A stretch of DNA of 64,000 nt from Pseudomonas sp. ANT_H12B (GCF_008369325.1 NZ_VOBI01000018.1:79687-143686); one strand, 5' to 3'. Shown: positions 35,031 through 44,157, counted from the stretch's first letter. Made by a program: numbers and translations. Notes: a model not told the origin generated them from the letters alone.

Positions 35031-35954
35031 TTAGCGATAATTATCCTTGAGGGTATTGTGTATCGCGGTTGCCGCAGTCGCCGCATGGGCGACTCCAACA
35101 CTCATCTGATTGAGCGCATTAACTACATCGCCCGCGGCATACAATCCATGGACTGACGTCCGCTGATTGGTGTCCACCAACAGCTCGCCCTTGCTGTCAA
35201 CATTTACGCTTAGACTTTTCGCCAACTCGGTCCGAGAGTTGCAGCCAAGCATCGGGTATAGGGTGTCAAAACTGAGTTCGCCGCCGCTCGCTAAGCGTAG
35301 CGACAAACGATGCCCTTTGATCTTGCGGATATGTGCGATCGGATCCTCGATGATCCGGATCCCTGCCTGTGCAATTCTGAGACGTTCGTCGTTGTCTAGC
35401 CCCGTGTCGCCCGGTTGCACAAAAAAGGTGAGCTGGCGGGTGTAGGTCCGAAGAAATAGTGCATGTCTGAAGCCTTCCTTGGCGGAGGCGAGAAGAGCAA
35501 CGTCCTGATCGATGACATCGTATCCGTCGCAAATCGGGCACCAGCGCACATAGCCACCAATAGTGGCCTCACGCAGATTGGGAATATCGGGGTGTTTATC
35601 AACAACGCCGGTGGCAAGAATCACAGTCAACGCCACAACGTAGTCATCGTCGATATTGGCGATAAAGTCATTCCCTCGCTTTGTTAGCGATTTTACGGAG
35701 GCTCGCCGGATATGAACATTGTAGCGCTCTGCCTGCTTGCGCAGCCGTGTCAATAACTCGGCACCCGAAACACCCTGAGGAAAACCCGGATAGTTGTGCG
35801 TGATCGGGATCAGCTCTGCACGGCTCTGGCCGGCGTCGACCAGTAAAACCTGTCGACGATAGCGTGCCAAATAGATAGCCGCCGTCAGCCCGACAGGGCC
35901 TGCACCGACGATAAGGCAATCCACCGCATGATATTGAGCCTGTTTGCTTGTCAT
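35031..35954 (-). CDS. Thioredoxin-reductase-like FAD/NAD(P)H oxidoreductase
   Basis: A 307-residue flavoprotein of the TrxB family: FAD motif IVGAGPVGLTAAIYLAR near the N-terminus, the redox-active C-P-I-C within YVRWCPICDGYD near residue 140, and a late GLYAAGDVVNALNQMSVGVAHAA block. Classical TrxB has CATC, so the partner may be something other than thioredoxin. It could keep copper proteins or glutaredoxins reduced; that is inference. Its 3' end meets the truncated dmeF fragment, so this junction is a recombination point. It is 487 bases upstream of the DUF305 gene's end. Confidence 0.88.
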   Translation of the reverse strand: MTSKQAQYHAVDCLIVGAGPVGLTAAIYLARYRRQVLLVDAGQSRAELIPITHNYPGFPQGVSGAELLTRLRKQAERYNVHIRRASVKSLTKRGNDFIANIDDDYVVALTVILATGVVDKHPDIPNLREATIGGYVRWCPICDGYDVIDQDVALLASAKEGFRHALFLRTYTRQLTFFVQPGDTGLDNDERLRIAQAGIRIIEDPIAHIRKIKGHRLSLRLASGGELSFDTLYPMLGCNSRTELAKSLSVNVDSKGELLVDTNQRTSVHGLYAAGDVVNALNQMSVGVAHAATAATAIHNTLKDNYR

Positions 35955-36441
35955 CTAGCGCTCCAGTTTTGCCAATGCTGTCGGATGCCAGAGCCCTAAC
36001 GTAGTGTACTGAGGCCCTCCAGTTCGCGCGAAACCAGCGGCCATATCCAGGGTCGCAGCGGGGCATGATTGTCTGGCAGACCACGCAGCACTTACCCGAA
36101 GATTGAGGAGTAGTGATAGCAGGGTAATATCGACCATCATGCTGTTATCGAAATTAGCCCGGACAGAACGCTTTGGCCCACGTCCTGGTTACGTTCTATC
36201 ACTTCCTCTCCTAAGCCGGTCGGGCTTCACAGGCGCAAGGACAGATCATCGTCTCGGGCTCAGATCAGTGCCCCTGTTTGCAGACCTTTGACCAAGCGCG
36301 AATGCTCTGGAAATCCATGGTCCAAGCGGAGCTTGGGTTTGCTCCTACCATTCAATGTGATGCGCACGGGTGAGAATCACCGGCTAAACCGGTGCGGAAA
36401 TTTCTGTCAAAGATGCAACGCACAGATCGACATCACCATGG
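35955..36441. other. Gap without a recognisable gene
   Basis: About 490 bases between the TrxB-like start and the DUF305 stop. It holds a small hairpin CACCGG-CTAAA-CCGGTG (36378-36394) just beyond the DUF305 gene, possibly its terminator. A 13-base word TATCGAAATTAGC (36146-36158) is repeated in the palindrome at 54143-54155. I see no convincing coding region. Confidence 0.5.
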
Positions 36442-36837
36442 TCATGGTTTTTTATTCGCTTTAATCCACTGATCGAATACGGCGATTTCCTTTTCCTGTG
36501 CGGCAATTATGTCCTTGGCCATTCGGAGCATCTCTGGATTTTTCCCGTTCTTGAGTTCGGCTTGCGCCATCTTGACTGCCATCTGGTGATGCATGCGCAT
36601 GTTGGCCGCGAAGTCATAATCCACATCGCCGGTCTTGGACATACCACCCATTTTTTTCATGCTGTCCATCTTCGAGTGATCCATCTGCTCGGAAGGCATC
36701 GGCATTGTTTCGCTTTTCGCGGGTTCTGCGGCATTGGTCCACGTCGGCGCTGTCGCCATGACAGCGACAGCCATCGCTACCGCCCTCACTGATAAAGTGA
36801 ACCGGTTAGTGCTGCTGTGCTTGATATGCTGTGACAT
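36442..36837 (-). CDS. DUF305 copper-binding periplasmic protein
   Basis: A 131-residue protein: signal peptide about 1-36 (long, ending WTNAAEPA), a Met-rich linker (QMDHSKMDSMKKMGGMSK), then a DUF305/ferritin-like helical domain (FAANMRMHHQMAVKMAQAELKNG and MAKDIIAAQEKEI). DUF305 members such as CopM bind copper outside the cytoplasm. ATG 36837 has AGGAG seven bases upstream and gives a signal peptide; a 14-codon longer frame does not. Two CopR-like half sites lie about 215-245 bases upstream. The MDHSKM word is shared with CopA, CopB and the small protein between them. Confidence 0.87.
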   Translation of the reverse strand: MSQHIKHSSTNRFTLSVRAVAMAVAVMATAPTWTNAAEPAKSETMPMPSEQMDHSKMDSMKKMGGMSKTGDVDYDFAANMRMHHQMAVKMAQAELKNGKNPEMLRMAKDIIAAQEKEIAVFDQWIKANKKP

Positions 36838-37050
36838 TGTGAATCTCCTGGTTAAAAGGCGGAAAATTGGCATATACATACGGCTGCGACATTTTCGATT
36901 AAAAACATCTGATCATTTTTCGGCAGATAGCGAATGAGAATATGGCAAATAGATGCCAGACGTGATGTGAGCAGGAAACTGTTTCATGGGGTTCCGGCAC
37001 CTACGTACTCAAGGGCTCATATTTCACCCTAGACCACGCTAGGCGGACAG

Positions 37051-37080
37051 TCGACAGAAATGAATATTACATTCTTGTCA
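37051..37080 (-). promoter_or_regulatory. Pair of facing CopR-like boxes
   Basis: TCGACAGAAATGAAT (plus strand, 37051-37065) faces TGACAAGAATGTAAT (minus strand, 37066-37080). Both resemble TGACAGAAATGTAAT. The minus-strand box points to the DUF305 gene. The rest of the gap 36838-37540 is A/T-rich with no gene I can support. Confidence 0.55.
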
Positions 37081-37540
37081 GGTTTCAGTCGGTTAGCATT
37101 TCGTCGCGAATATGCTGTAGGGAAAGCCTAAAAAACTATGGTTGAGCCCAGATAGAATAGATGACTTTCGCGAATGCCGAGTCCGCCAACAGACCCAAGC
37201 AGACTCGCAACCGCTTCATATTCATATTCAGATGAATCAGTTCTTAATGTGGAAGGGATTCATTACCTTGATGGAACGAGACAAACTACCCGAATGATAA
37301 TGGCGATGGTCCAGCGCAGACGTCAGTGATCCGGTCGTGGGTAATATCAATAACCGTCAGGCCAATACGCCTTCCTGGCGCCAACGCTTATGAGTTAAAA
37401 CAGCCTCCACTTAAATTATGCGAGCCTTTCGCGCTTAGTGTTGGAGTCATTTAGGCAAATCTTAGCTATAAAGATGAGCCATTTCGGACCGGTGAATTCC
37501 CCGGAAAATTACTGCCAACAAGCGCTTGCCCCTTTACTTA

Positions 37541-37963
37541 TCAGTCACCTCGAAGAACTTTAAGCAAACTTTTAAATGCGCCATTCAATCTGGTAAACGC
37601 GGCATCAAAATGTACTTCGTTTTCTGCATATTTTGCGACCTCGACCTGTTGATCTACAGTATTTTGGTCAATGGAGGGTTGGTTCGGCATACTGTAAAGC
37701 AAAACACCGCCATGATGATCACCTGCTGAGTTTTGGTCGGAAATATGTTTTAGGTTTGTTATTTTCAAAGAAAACGGCGCAGCAAGAGCTCCTTTTGTCT
37801 GGCCTGCAAGCACAGCAGAAAAGTCTAAATCCTGGGCCTTGAAGTTCGGTGTATCGGCGTTAGCGATGTTATTGCTCAGTACCTCAGCTCTTTGGCTACG
37901 ATAAATTAGCGCTCTTTCTGCGGAGCCAAACGCTTTTTCAAAATTAATACTCACATCCACCAT
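37541..37963 (-). CDS. Orphan FlgB-like flagellar rod protein
   Basis: A 140-residue protein that aligns along its whole length with the proximal rod protein FlgB: INFEKAFGSAERALIYRSQRAEVLSNNIANADTPNFKAQDLDF in family order, LLYSMPNQPSIDQNTVDQQVE, AENEVHFDAAFTRLNGAFKSLL. The NNIANADTPN motif is at 31-40. ATG 37963 begins it; the frame continues 28 codons upstream without sense. Flagellar FlgB genes normally start a long flgBCDEFGHIJKL operon; here there is no other flagellar gene within the window. The frame is intact. Its role among copper genes is unknown. Confidence 0.85.
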   Translation of the reverse strand: MVDVSINFEKAFGSAERALIYRSQRAEVLSNNIANADTPNFKAQDLDFSAVLAGQTKGALAAPFSLKITNLKHISDQNSAGDHHGGVLLYSMPNQPSIDQNTVDQQVEVAKYAENEVHFDAAFTRLNGAFKSLLKVLRGD

Positions 37964-38196
37964 CCTCAGTAGCGCTGCTATTACCGCTAATATTGAATAC
38001 TCAAGTGTTAAACGCACTGTTTTACATGATGACGTATTCAATTCCATTACAGGTGCTAAAAAATCGCCATGCCACCTAAAAGGAAGCTTACAAAAACCGC
38101 ATCGTTAAAACTTTTAATCGATAAATAGCGGCATGTGATTCCGGATCGAGACCTTACGAATTAAGTAGTGTGTTTCTCAAGAGAAATATTGCAACC

Positions 38197-38211
38197 TGAC
38201 ACAACTGTAAT
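38197..38211 (+). promoter_or_regulatory. CopR-like box upstream of the second ptrA-like gene
   Basis: TGACACAACTGTAAT matches TGACAGAAATGTAAT at 13 of 15 positions, about 120 bases before the start of the gene at 38334. Confidence 0.55.
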
Positions 38212-38333
38212 ATTGGCCTAAGGTTCCTGACAGGGGATGAGTCTTATAGTCCTATTGAGCCTTAAGCTCACCCCGAAGAATCAACGCTTGATGTCGATTC
38301 AGGGGTTACCAATACTCATCCGAGGAAACCCAA

Positions 38334-38540
38334 ATGAACCCTATCAAAACCTTGTTCGTCATCGCTGCTCTGACCGTCTCTTCATTGGCTATGGCTGAAG
38401 GCGGTGGTGACCGGACTTTCGCACGCATGGAAGCGGCTAGGAATAATTCGATGGAATCGTACCAAGTAGCTCAAACGCAAAGCTCCCAACCTCCCGTCGC
38501 AGAAAGTAAAGCTAAAGCGATGGACCACAAGAATTGCTAA
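38334..38540 (+). CDS. PtrA-like small periplasmic protein
   Basis: A 68-residue protein: signal peptide about 1-21, then EGGGDRTFARMEAARNNSME, the conserved N-terminal motif of Pseudomonas PtrA, a copper-induced periplasmic protein first reported as a type III secretion repressor in P. aeruginosa. The C-terminus is short and ends with AMDHKNC, with possible copper ligands. CGAGGAAACCCAA precedes ATG 38334. It lies between two CopR-like boxes, immediately upstream of copA. Confidence 0.78.
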   Translation: MNPIKTLFVIAALTVSSLAMAEGGGDRTFARMEAARNNSMESYQVAQTQSSQPPVAESKAKAMDHKNC

Positions 38541-38562
38541 ATCGCTGGGTACATCCCCAAGC

Positions 38563-38577
38563 TGACAGAAATGTAAT
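38563..38577 (+). promoter_or_regulatory. CopR box upstream of copA
   Basis: TGACAGAAATGTAAT, the best copy in the window, about 140 bases before copA. It agrees with the copper box described upstream of P. syringae copABCD as I recall it. Confidence 0.75.
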
Positions 38578-38718
38578 CACTGTGGTGGTTTAAATGTGGC
38601 AATTTCTGAGCTCGCTTGCCGTAACAGTTCGTCTTTTGTGACGGTTGGCGAAGCTCATCCGGGCAACTCATTGGTTGTTTCGCACGGCTTCCCTTTTGAT
38701 TGATTGGACGTAAACGGC

Positions 38719-40704
38719 ATGCATTCCAAAACCTCTAGACGGACATTCGTTAAAGGCTTGGCCGCTGGTGGCATTCTCGGCGGCCTTGGCCTATGGCGCA
38801 CTCCTGTATGGGCAGTGACCAGTCCTGGTCTGCCGAACGTACTCACCGGCAACGAATTTGATCTGTTTATTGGTGAAACCCCTGTAAACATAACTGGCTC
38901 GCCGCGCACAGCCATGACCATCAATGGTTCGTTGCCCGGACCTTTGCTGCGCTGGCGCGAAGGCGAGACGGTCACACTGCGTGTGAAAAATCGCCTAGAC
39001 CAAGACACCTCCATTCATTGGCACGGGATCATTCTGCCCGCCAACATGGATGGTGTACCGGGTTTAAGTTTCCATGGCATCGCGCCCGATGGCATGTACG
39101 AGTACAAATTCAAGGTGCATCAGAACGGTACGTACTGGTACCACAGCCACTCTGGTTTGCAGGAGCAGGCAGGCGTTTACGGTCCAATCGTCATCGACTC
39201 GAAAGAGCCTGAACCTTTTCAATACAACCGCGACTATGTGGTGATGTTGACTGACTGGACCGATGAAGATCCTAGTCGCGTCATGGCCAAGCTCAAGAAG
39301 CAATCGGACTACTACAACCACCACAAACGTACCGTGGGCGACTTTATCGACGACGTCAGCAAGCAAGGTTGGTCTGCTGCCGTGGCCGACCGGAAGATGT
39401 GGGCTGAAATGAAAATGAACCCCACTGATCTCGCAGACGTCAGTGGGGATACTTACACCTATCTCATGAATGGCCAGGCGCCTAACGGTAACTGGACCGG
39501 TATTTTCAAGCCGGGCGAGAAGCTGCGCCTGCGCTTTATCAACGGCTCAGCTATGAGCTATTTCGACGTCCGCATCCCTGGTTTGAAAATGACCGTTGTG
39601 GCGGCTGACGGCCAACATGTCAAACCAGTCAGCGTCGATGAATTCCGCATCGCCGTGGCAGAAACGTATGACGTGATCGTAGAACCTGCCAGCGAAGAGG
39701 CTTACACAATCTTCGCCCAGTCCATGGATAGAACCGGTTATGCACGTGGAACCTTGGCAGTTCGCGAAGGATTAAAGGCAAAGGTACCTGCGATCGATCC
39801 TCGGCCGCTTTTGACCATGGATGACATGGGTATGGGCGGTATGGCGGGCATGGACCATGGCAGCATGGCTGGTATGGGCGGCGGCGATATGAAACAAGGT
39901 GACATGTCAGGCATGGCTGGCATGGACCACAGCAAGATGGCGGGAATGGACCAAAGTGACATGACCGGGATGACCGGGATGACCGGCATGGACAGCGGTG
40001 ACATGACTAACATGGCCGGCATGGACCACAGCAAGATGTCGGGCACGGACAAAGGCGACATGTCCAACATGGCCGGTATGGACCACAGCAAGATGGCGGG
40101 AATGGACAAAGGCGACATGTCCAACATGGCCGGCATGGATCACAGCAAGATGGCAGGGATGGGCGGTATGGGGGGCGAAATGCAGACTCACCCAGCGTCC
40201 GAAACCAACAACCCCTTGGTTGACATGCAAGCCATGAGCCCAACGCCAAAGCTAAACGATCCAGGCATCGGTTTGCGGAACAATGGTCGTCGAGTGCTCA
40301 CCTACTCAGATCTGAAAAACACGTTCCAAGACCCTGACGGTCGCGAACCCAATCGCACCATTGAGCTTCATCTGACCGGCCACATGGAGAAATTTTCGTG
40401 GTCCTTCAACGGCATCAAATTTTCTGACGCCGAGCCGCTTCGTCTGAAGTATGGGGAGCGTCTTCGCATCACCCTGGTGAACGACACCATGATGACCCAT
40501 CCCATCCACCTTCACGGCATGTGGAGCGACCTTGAGGATGAGAACGGCAAGTTCATGGTGCGCAAGCACACAATCGACATGCCACCAGGTACCAAGCGTA
40601 GCTATCGAGTCACCGCTGATGCCTTAGGTCGCTGGGCTTATCACTGCCACCTGCTTTTCCATATGGAAATGGGCATGTTCCGTGAAGTACGGGTTGATGA
40701 GTAA
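38719..40704 (+). CDS. copA: Copper-resistance multicopper oxidase CopA
   Basis: A 661-residue periplasmic multicopper oxidase. A Tat signal (SRRTFVKGLAAGG) is at the N-terminus. The copper ligands are visible: IHWHG, YWYHSHSG, HPIHLHGMW, and YHCHLLFHMEMGM with the type-1 Cys and axial Met. Between about residues 370 and 490 there are repeated Met-rich units (MDHSKMAGMD, GDMSNMAG), which bind copper. It oxidises Cu(I) to less toxic Cu(II) and sequesters it. I chose ATG 38719 over an upstream TTG because it yields the Tat signal. copB follows after a small Met-rich gene, so the set is copA-orf-copB. Confidence 0.95.
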   Translation: MHSKTSRRTFVKGLAAGGILGGLGLWRTPVWAVTSPGLPNVLTGNEFDLFIGETPVNITGSPRTAMTINGSLPGPLLRWREGETVTLRVKNRLDQDTSIHWHGIILPANMDGVPGLSFHGIAPDGMYEYKFKVHQNGTYWYHSHSGLQEQAGVYGPIVIDSKEPEPFQYNRDYVVMLTDWTDEDPSRVMAKLKKQSDYYNHHKRTVGDFIDDVSKQGWSAAVADRKMWAEMKMNPTDLADVSGDTYTYLMNGQAPNGNWTGIFKPGEKLRLRFINGSAMSYFDVRIPGLKMTVVAADGQHVKPVSVDEFRIAVAETYDVIVEPASEEAYTIFAQSMDRTGYARGTLAVREGLKAKVPAIDPRPLLTMDDMGMGGMAGMDHGSMAGMGGGDMKQGDMSGMAGMDHSKMAGMDQSDMTGMTGMTGMDSGDMTNMAGMDHSKMSGTDKGDMSNMAGMDHSKMAGMDKGDMSNMAGMDHSKMAGMGGMGGEMQTHPASETNNPLVDMQAMSPTPKLNDPGIGLRNNGRRVLTYSDLKNTFQDPDGREPNRTIELHLTGHMEKFSWSFNGIKFSDAEPLRLKYGERLRITLVNDTMMTHPIHLHGMWSDLEDENGKFMVRKHTIDMPPGTKRSYRVTADALGRWAYHCHLLFHMEMGMFREVRVDE

Positions 40705-40716
40705 AGGAGACGATCT

Positions 40717-40965
40717 GTGAGCACATACCTAAATCGTAAATCGCTGGTCGGTTGCCTCTTTGCCGTCGGCTTGATGGGTGGACTCTCGTCCGTGGCGCTG
40801 GCAGTCGAAGATAGTAGTGATCATTCACCTGCTACTCCTGCAAAAGCAACGAACAAGCCTGCAACTACGACAAACGAGTCAAAGCCCGATCACGGGTCAA
40901 TGGACCACAGCAAGATGAGCCATGAGTCGATGGATCATGACCAAAAAACCAAAAAGGCAGATTGA
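40717..40965 (+). CDS. Small Met/His-rich secreted protein between copA and copB
   Basis: An 82-residue protein starting at GTG, 12 bases after copA and behind AAAGGAGA. A signal peptide (about 1-29, LSSVALAVED) is followed by a Thr/Pro/Lys-rich linker and a C-terminal copper-ligand string HGSMDHSKMSHESMDHDQ. It looks like a detached piece of the Met-rich region that opens CopB or sits inside CopA. It probably binds copper in the periplasm. Similar small proteins occur in some cop operons but have no fixed name I recognise. Confidence 0.75.
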   Translation: MSTYLNRKSLVGCLFAVGLMGGLSSVALAVEDSSDHSPATPAKATNKPATTTNESKPDHGSMDHSKMSHESMDHDQKTKKAD

Positions 40966-40969
40966 GATC

Positions 40970-41911
40970 ATGACCAGTAAGTTTTTACGCCCAACGTTGA
41001 TGGCACTGGCAGTCTCTACCAGTCCTGCTTTCTTTGTCGTGGCTCACGCCGCTGAAGAGATGGATCACTCCAAGATGGACCACGGCTCAATGGGAGCTAT
41101 GGACCATAGCAAGATGGGGGCTATGGATCACAGCAAGATGAGTATGGGTGACGGGCAAATGGACGGAATGGAAAGTATGGATGGGGGGGCGACTACCACC
41201 AGTCGAACCCCAGTCCCCGTACTTACCGACGCTGACCGTGCAGCCGCCTTTCCAGATGTTGCTGGTCATGGTGTCCACGACAAAAAACTCAACTCCTTCA
41301 TGCTGCTGGATAAGTTTGAGTACCAGGATGCTGACAACGGTAGTGCATTGGCCTGGGATGCAAAAGGATGGATCGGCGGTGACGTTGACCGACTGTGGTT
41401 GCGCTCGGAAGGCGAACGTACCAATGGCGTAACGGAAAACGCCGAACTCTCAGCACTTTGGGGGCACTCCATCGGTCCATGGTGGGATGTCGTCACCGGC
41501 GTACGACAAGACTTCAAGCCCGGGTCTCCACAAACTTGGGGAGCGCTCGGTATTCAGGGCATGGCCCTCTATAACTTTGAAGCCGAAGCGACTGCCTACA
41601 TCGGTGAGAACGGTCAAACCGCAGCTCGATTGGAAGGCGACTACGACATTCTGCTGACCAATCGCCTGATCTTGCAGCCGACGGCCGAAGCCAATTTTTA
41701 CGGAAAAAATGATCCTCAACGCGGCATTGGTTCTGGATTGGCAAACACCGAAGTAGGGCTCCGATTGCGTTATGAGATTGTTCGCCAATTTGCCCCTTAC
41801 ATTGGGGTTAGCTGGAGCCGCTCCTACGGCAATACGGCAGACCTGGCCAGCGATGAAGGAGAGGATGCGAACGAGGCGCGATTTGTCGCCGGTATTCGGA
41901 TGTGGTTTTGA
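40970..41911 (+). CDS. copB: Outer-membrane copper resistance protein CopB
   Basis: A 313-residue protein: signal peptide about 1-28, an N-terminal Met/His-rich repeat region (EMDHSKMDHGSMGAMDHSKMG, up to about residue 70), then a 230-residue beta-barrel ending in aromatic FVAGIRMWF, as expected for CopB of the outer membrane. ATG 40970, four bases after the previous stop, is preferred to a frame starting inside that gene. It works with CopA to sequester copper. copB is followed at nine bases by the cytochrome gene. Confidence 0.93.
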   Translation: MTSKFLRPTLMALAVSTSPAFFVVAHAAEEMDHSKMDHGSMGAMDHSKMGAMDHSKMSMGDGQMDGMESMDGGATTTSRTPVPVLTDADRAAAFPDVAGHGVHDKKLNSFMLLDKFEYQDADNGSALAWDAKGWIGGDVDRLWLRSEGERTNGVTENAELSALWGHSIGPWWDVVTGVRQDFKPGSPQTWGALGIQGMALYNFEAEATAYIGENGQTAARLEGDYDILLTNRLILQPTAEANFYGKNDPQRGIGSGLANTEVGLRLRYEIVRQFAPYIGVSWSRSYGNTADLASDEGEDANEARFVAGIRMWF

Positions 41912-41920
41912 GGGCCTGAC

Positions 41921-42736
41921 ATGAAAAGAACATTGAAAACATTGACTGCTGCCGGAGTGGTCGCCGCGATAGTAGGTGCCGGCGTGGTGTATTTTGGTGT
42001 GATTAATGTTGGGGCGGATGATCCACATTCCTATCCCGTTCACTCGCTACTTTCCACCGCTCGGGATCGCTCGATCGAAGTGCGCTCACGCGACATTAAA
42101 GTCCCCGACCTGAGCGAAGAAGCTCTAATCCGCGCAGGTGCTGGCAACTACAACTCTATGTGCATCGGTTGCCATCTGGCTCCGGGTATTGCAGGAACCG
42201 AGTTAAGTAATAGCCTTTACCCTGCACCTCCGAATCTTTCAAAACTGGGCGTTGATGGAAACCCTGCCGCAGCTTTCTGGATCATCAAGCATGGAATCAA
42301 ATCCACAGGCATGCCCGCTTGGGGTAAAAGCATGGCCGATCCCTACATCTGGGGAATGGTCGCTTTTCTCCAGCAGCTGCCTTCATTGGATGCAGAGCAA
42401 TACAACGCTCTAGCAACCAGCAGCGGTGGTCATCAACACGGTGGCGGCGAGAGCAAAATGCATAACCATGAAGGCCAGCATGAGGGCCAAAAAGGGGCTG
42501 CCGCGGGGCATCATGATGCGGGTGCAGCCGAAGAGATAGCCGAAGCAGGCGACCATCATGGCGAGAGAAACAGCGCTCATGCCCATGAGGCGGCCGCAGC
42601 GCCTTCTCAGGATGACAGTACCGAACACGCCCATCCTCAGGTTGTGGAGGCTTCACATGACGCTCCTGCAACTCTGGCCGTTCAGCCAAAAACTCATACC
42701 CACGCTGATGGGAAGGAGCATACCCATGCGAAATAA
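41921..42736 (+). CDS. c-type cytochrome with His-rich C-terminal tail
   Basis: A 271-residue protein with an N-terminal membrane anchor or signal (about 8-28), a haem c site C81IGCH85, the axial M131 in TGMPAWG, and WGMVAFLQQLP near the end of the haem domain. From about residue 165 on it is a low-complexity His/Glu/Ala tail (QHGGGESKMHNHEGQHEG, HHDAGAAEE, KTHTHADGKEHTHAK) with more than 20 histidines, most likely metal-binding. Haem plus metal-tail fusion suggests electron transfer coupled to copper oxidation, or electron drain to CopA; this is inference. It overlaps copG by 11 bases. Confidence 0.85.
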   Translation: MKRTLKTLTAAGVVAAIVGAGVVYFGVINVGADDPHSYPVHSLLSTARDRSIEVRSRDIKVPDLSEEALIRAGAGNYNSMCIGCHLAPGIAGTELSNSLYPAPPNLSKLGVDGNPAAAFWIIKHGIKSTGMPAWGKSMADPYIWGMVAFLQQLPSLDAEQYNALATSSGGHQHGGGESKMHNHEGQHEGQKGAAAGHHDAGAAEEIAEAGDHHGERNSAHAHEAAAAPSQDDSTEHAHPQVVEASHDAPATLAVQPKTHTHADGKEHTHAK

Positions 42737-43193
42737 CTTTCTTCGTCCCGGTCGGGCACTTCGCCTCGCTGCATTCGCGGCTCTGTTTATCAGTTCAGCT
42801 GGTCATGCAGCAGAGTCGCTGACGATCGACGTCCATCGTGACGCTAACTGTGGATGCTGCAAGAAGTGGATCCAGCACCTTGAAGCTAACGGCTTCACCG
42901 TCGTTGATCATGTAGAAACCAACATGAGCGCGGTCAAGCAGGATCTCGGTGTTGCTCCACGACTCTCGTCCTGCCACACAGCAATGATCAATGGAAAGTT
43001 TGTTGAAGGTCACGTGCCCGCCGAGCAAATAGTTGCCTTGAGCAAGCGCGATGACCTTATCGGGATTGCTGTGCCGGGGATGCCGGCAGGCTCGCCTGGT
43101 ATGGAGGTTGGTGGGAAGCAGGATGCGTATCAGGTCATCGGTCTGAGCAAAGCAGGTACTGACCAAGTGATCGCTGAGTACCCGGCAAACTAA
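42726..43193 (+). CDS. copG: CopG (DUF411) periplasmic copper protein
   Basis: A 155-residue DUF411 protein with a signal peptide (about 1-29) and the conserved CxCC motif at C42-G-C44-C45 (NCGCCKKW), plus a later SSCHTAMINGKFVEGHVP block. P. aeruginosa CopG binds a small copper cluster through these cysteines and may mediate copper redox chemistry. ATG 42726 overlaps the cytochrome stop, so the genes are cotranslated; the longer frame inside the cytochrome gene is not credible. A fragment of a second copG lies at 54639. Confidence 0.92.
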   Translation: MRNNFLRPGRALRLAAFAALFISSAGHAAESLTIDVHRDANCGCCKKWIQHLEANGFTVVDHVETNMSAVKQDLGVAPRLSSCHTAMINGKFVEGHVPAEQIVALSKRDDLIGIAVPGMPAGSPGMEVGGKQDAYQVIGLSKAGTDQVIAEYPAN

Positions 43194-43410
43194 TCACAAA
43201 CGTTCATTACCCGAACGGTGGCAAACCGGTCGAACCGGCTTCGGCAAAAACTCTCAAATATCCAGGTGCGAAAGCACGGAAATGAAATTGGGAGTCGGCG
43301 CACGAATAGCCCATCATGGCCCAGCATCAATACGATGCCGCAGTCAGATGCCGAATGACTATACGTGTGCAGTCGGCACGAACAAAAGTGGAAGTAGGCC
43401 GAGCTAGAGA

Positions 43411-44157
43411 ATGAAGAGCTGGGTTACAGCAGAGACCGTGCGCTGGGCAGGTCATGCATGGGTTGGCCCTGGTATCGGTGTCTTTTATGGCCGTGCCGGT
43501 CACCAAGAATGGCACCTCCATCAAGCGCATCAGATCTCAGTTGGCCTCGACTCAACTGTATCGGTTCAAACCCCGATGGGTATTCAAACAGGGGGCGCCA
43601 TCTTCATTCCGGCCGGTTTGAAACACCAGTTGAGCGCCGGTCACGTTCTGTCGATCTATGTGGATGCGCTGTCCGAGGAAGCCCGCGCTCTGCGGGGTGC
43701 GGAAGACGCGAGGGTGATTTTGATCACTCCGGCGGACGTAGCGCCAATAGTCGACGCACTGCACGAGCCAGGACACACTGATCTCCAGGTTAGGACCGGG
43801 GTGCGCCAGGCGCTGCGACTGCCCGATCTCCCGCCCCCAGATCCTCGCTTGATCAAGGTAATTGAGGCGCTGAGCAGAGGCCAAATGGGACGCGAAGAGT
43901 TGGCCGCGGTGGTACATCTATCCCCCACGCGGTTTTCTCATTGGTTTGTGGAGCATACGGGGCTGCCGCTTCGCAGTTACGCGAGATGGTTACGTCTCAC
44001 GCAAGCCCTGCAGCATTTGGCCAAAGGTGCACGGCTGACCGACGCGGCTCATCAGGCGGGTTTTTCAGACTCGGCTCATTTCTCCCGGACATTCCGGGCG
44101 CTACTGGGTATCGATCCGTCATCCGCCTTGGCTGAAGTTCATCTCCAGGAGACTTAG
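43411..44157 (+). CDS. AraC family transcriptional regulator
   Basis: A 248-residue protein: an N-terminal cupin-like sensor (HLHQAHQISVGLDSTVSV, IFIPAGLKHQLSAGH), and an AraC-type double helix-turn-helix at the C-terminus (LAAVVHLSPTRFSHWFVEHTG and LTDAAHQAGFSDSAHFSRTF). The ligand is unknown. It lies 68 bases before a sterol-desaturase-family gene, likely its target. Neither gene has an obvious tie to copper, so the pair may be passenger cargo. Confidence 0.9.
   Translation: MKSWVTAETVRWAGHAWVGPGIGVFYGRAGHQEWHLHQAHQISVGLDSTVSVQTPMGIQTGGAIFIPAGLKHQLSAGHVLSIYVDALSEEARALRGAEDARVILITPADVAPIVDALHEPGHTDLQVRTGVRQALRLPDLPPPDPRLIKVIEALSRGQMGREELAAVVHLSPTRFSHWFVEHTGLPLRSYARWLRLTQALQHLAKGARLTDAAHQAGFSDSAHFSRTFRALLGIDPSSALAEVHLQET

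Noticed and set aside
37280..37400. A minus-strand stretch reading IDITHDRITDV, resembling the end of an ECF sigma-like protein
   Set aside because: Only a dozen residues look similar and the frame is closed on both sides; too weak to call.
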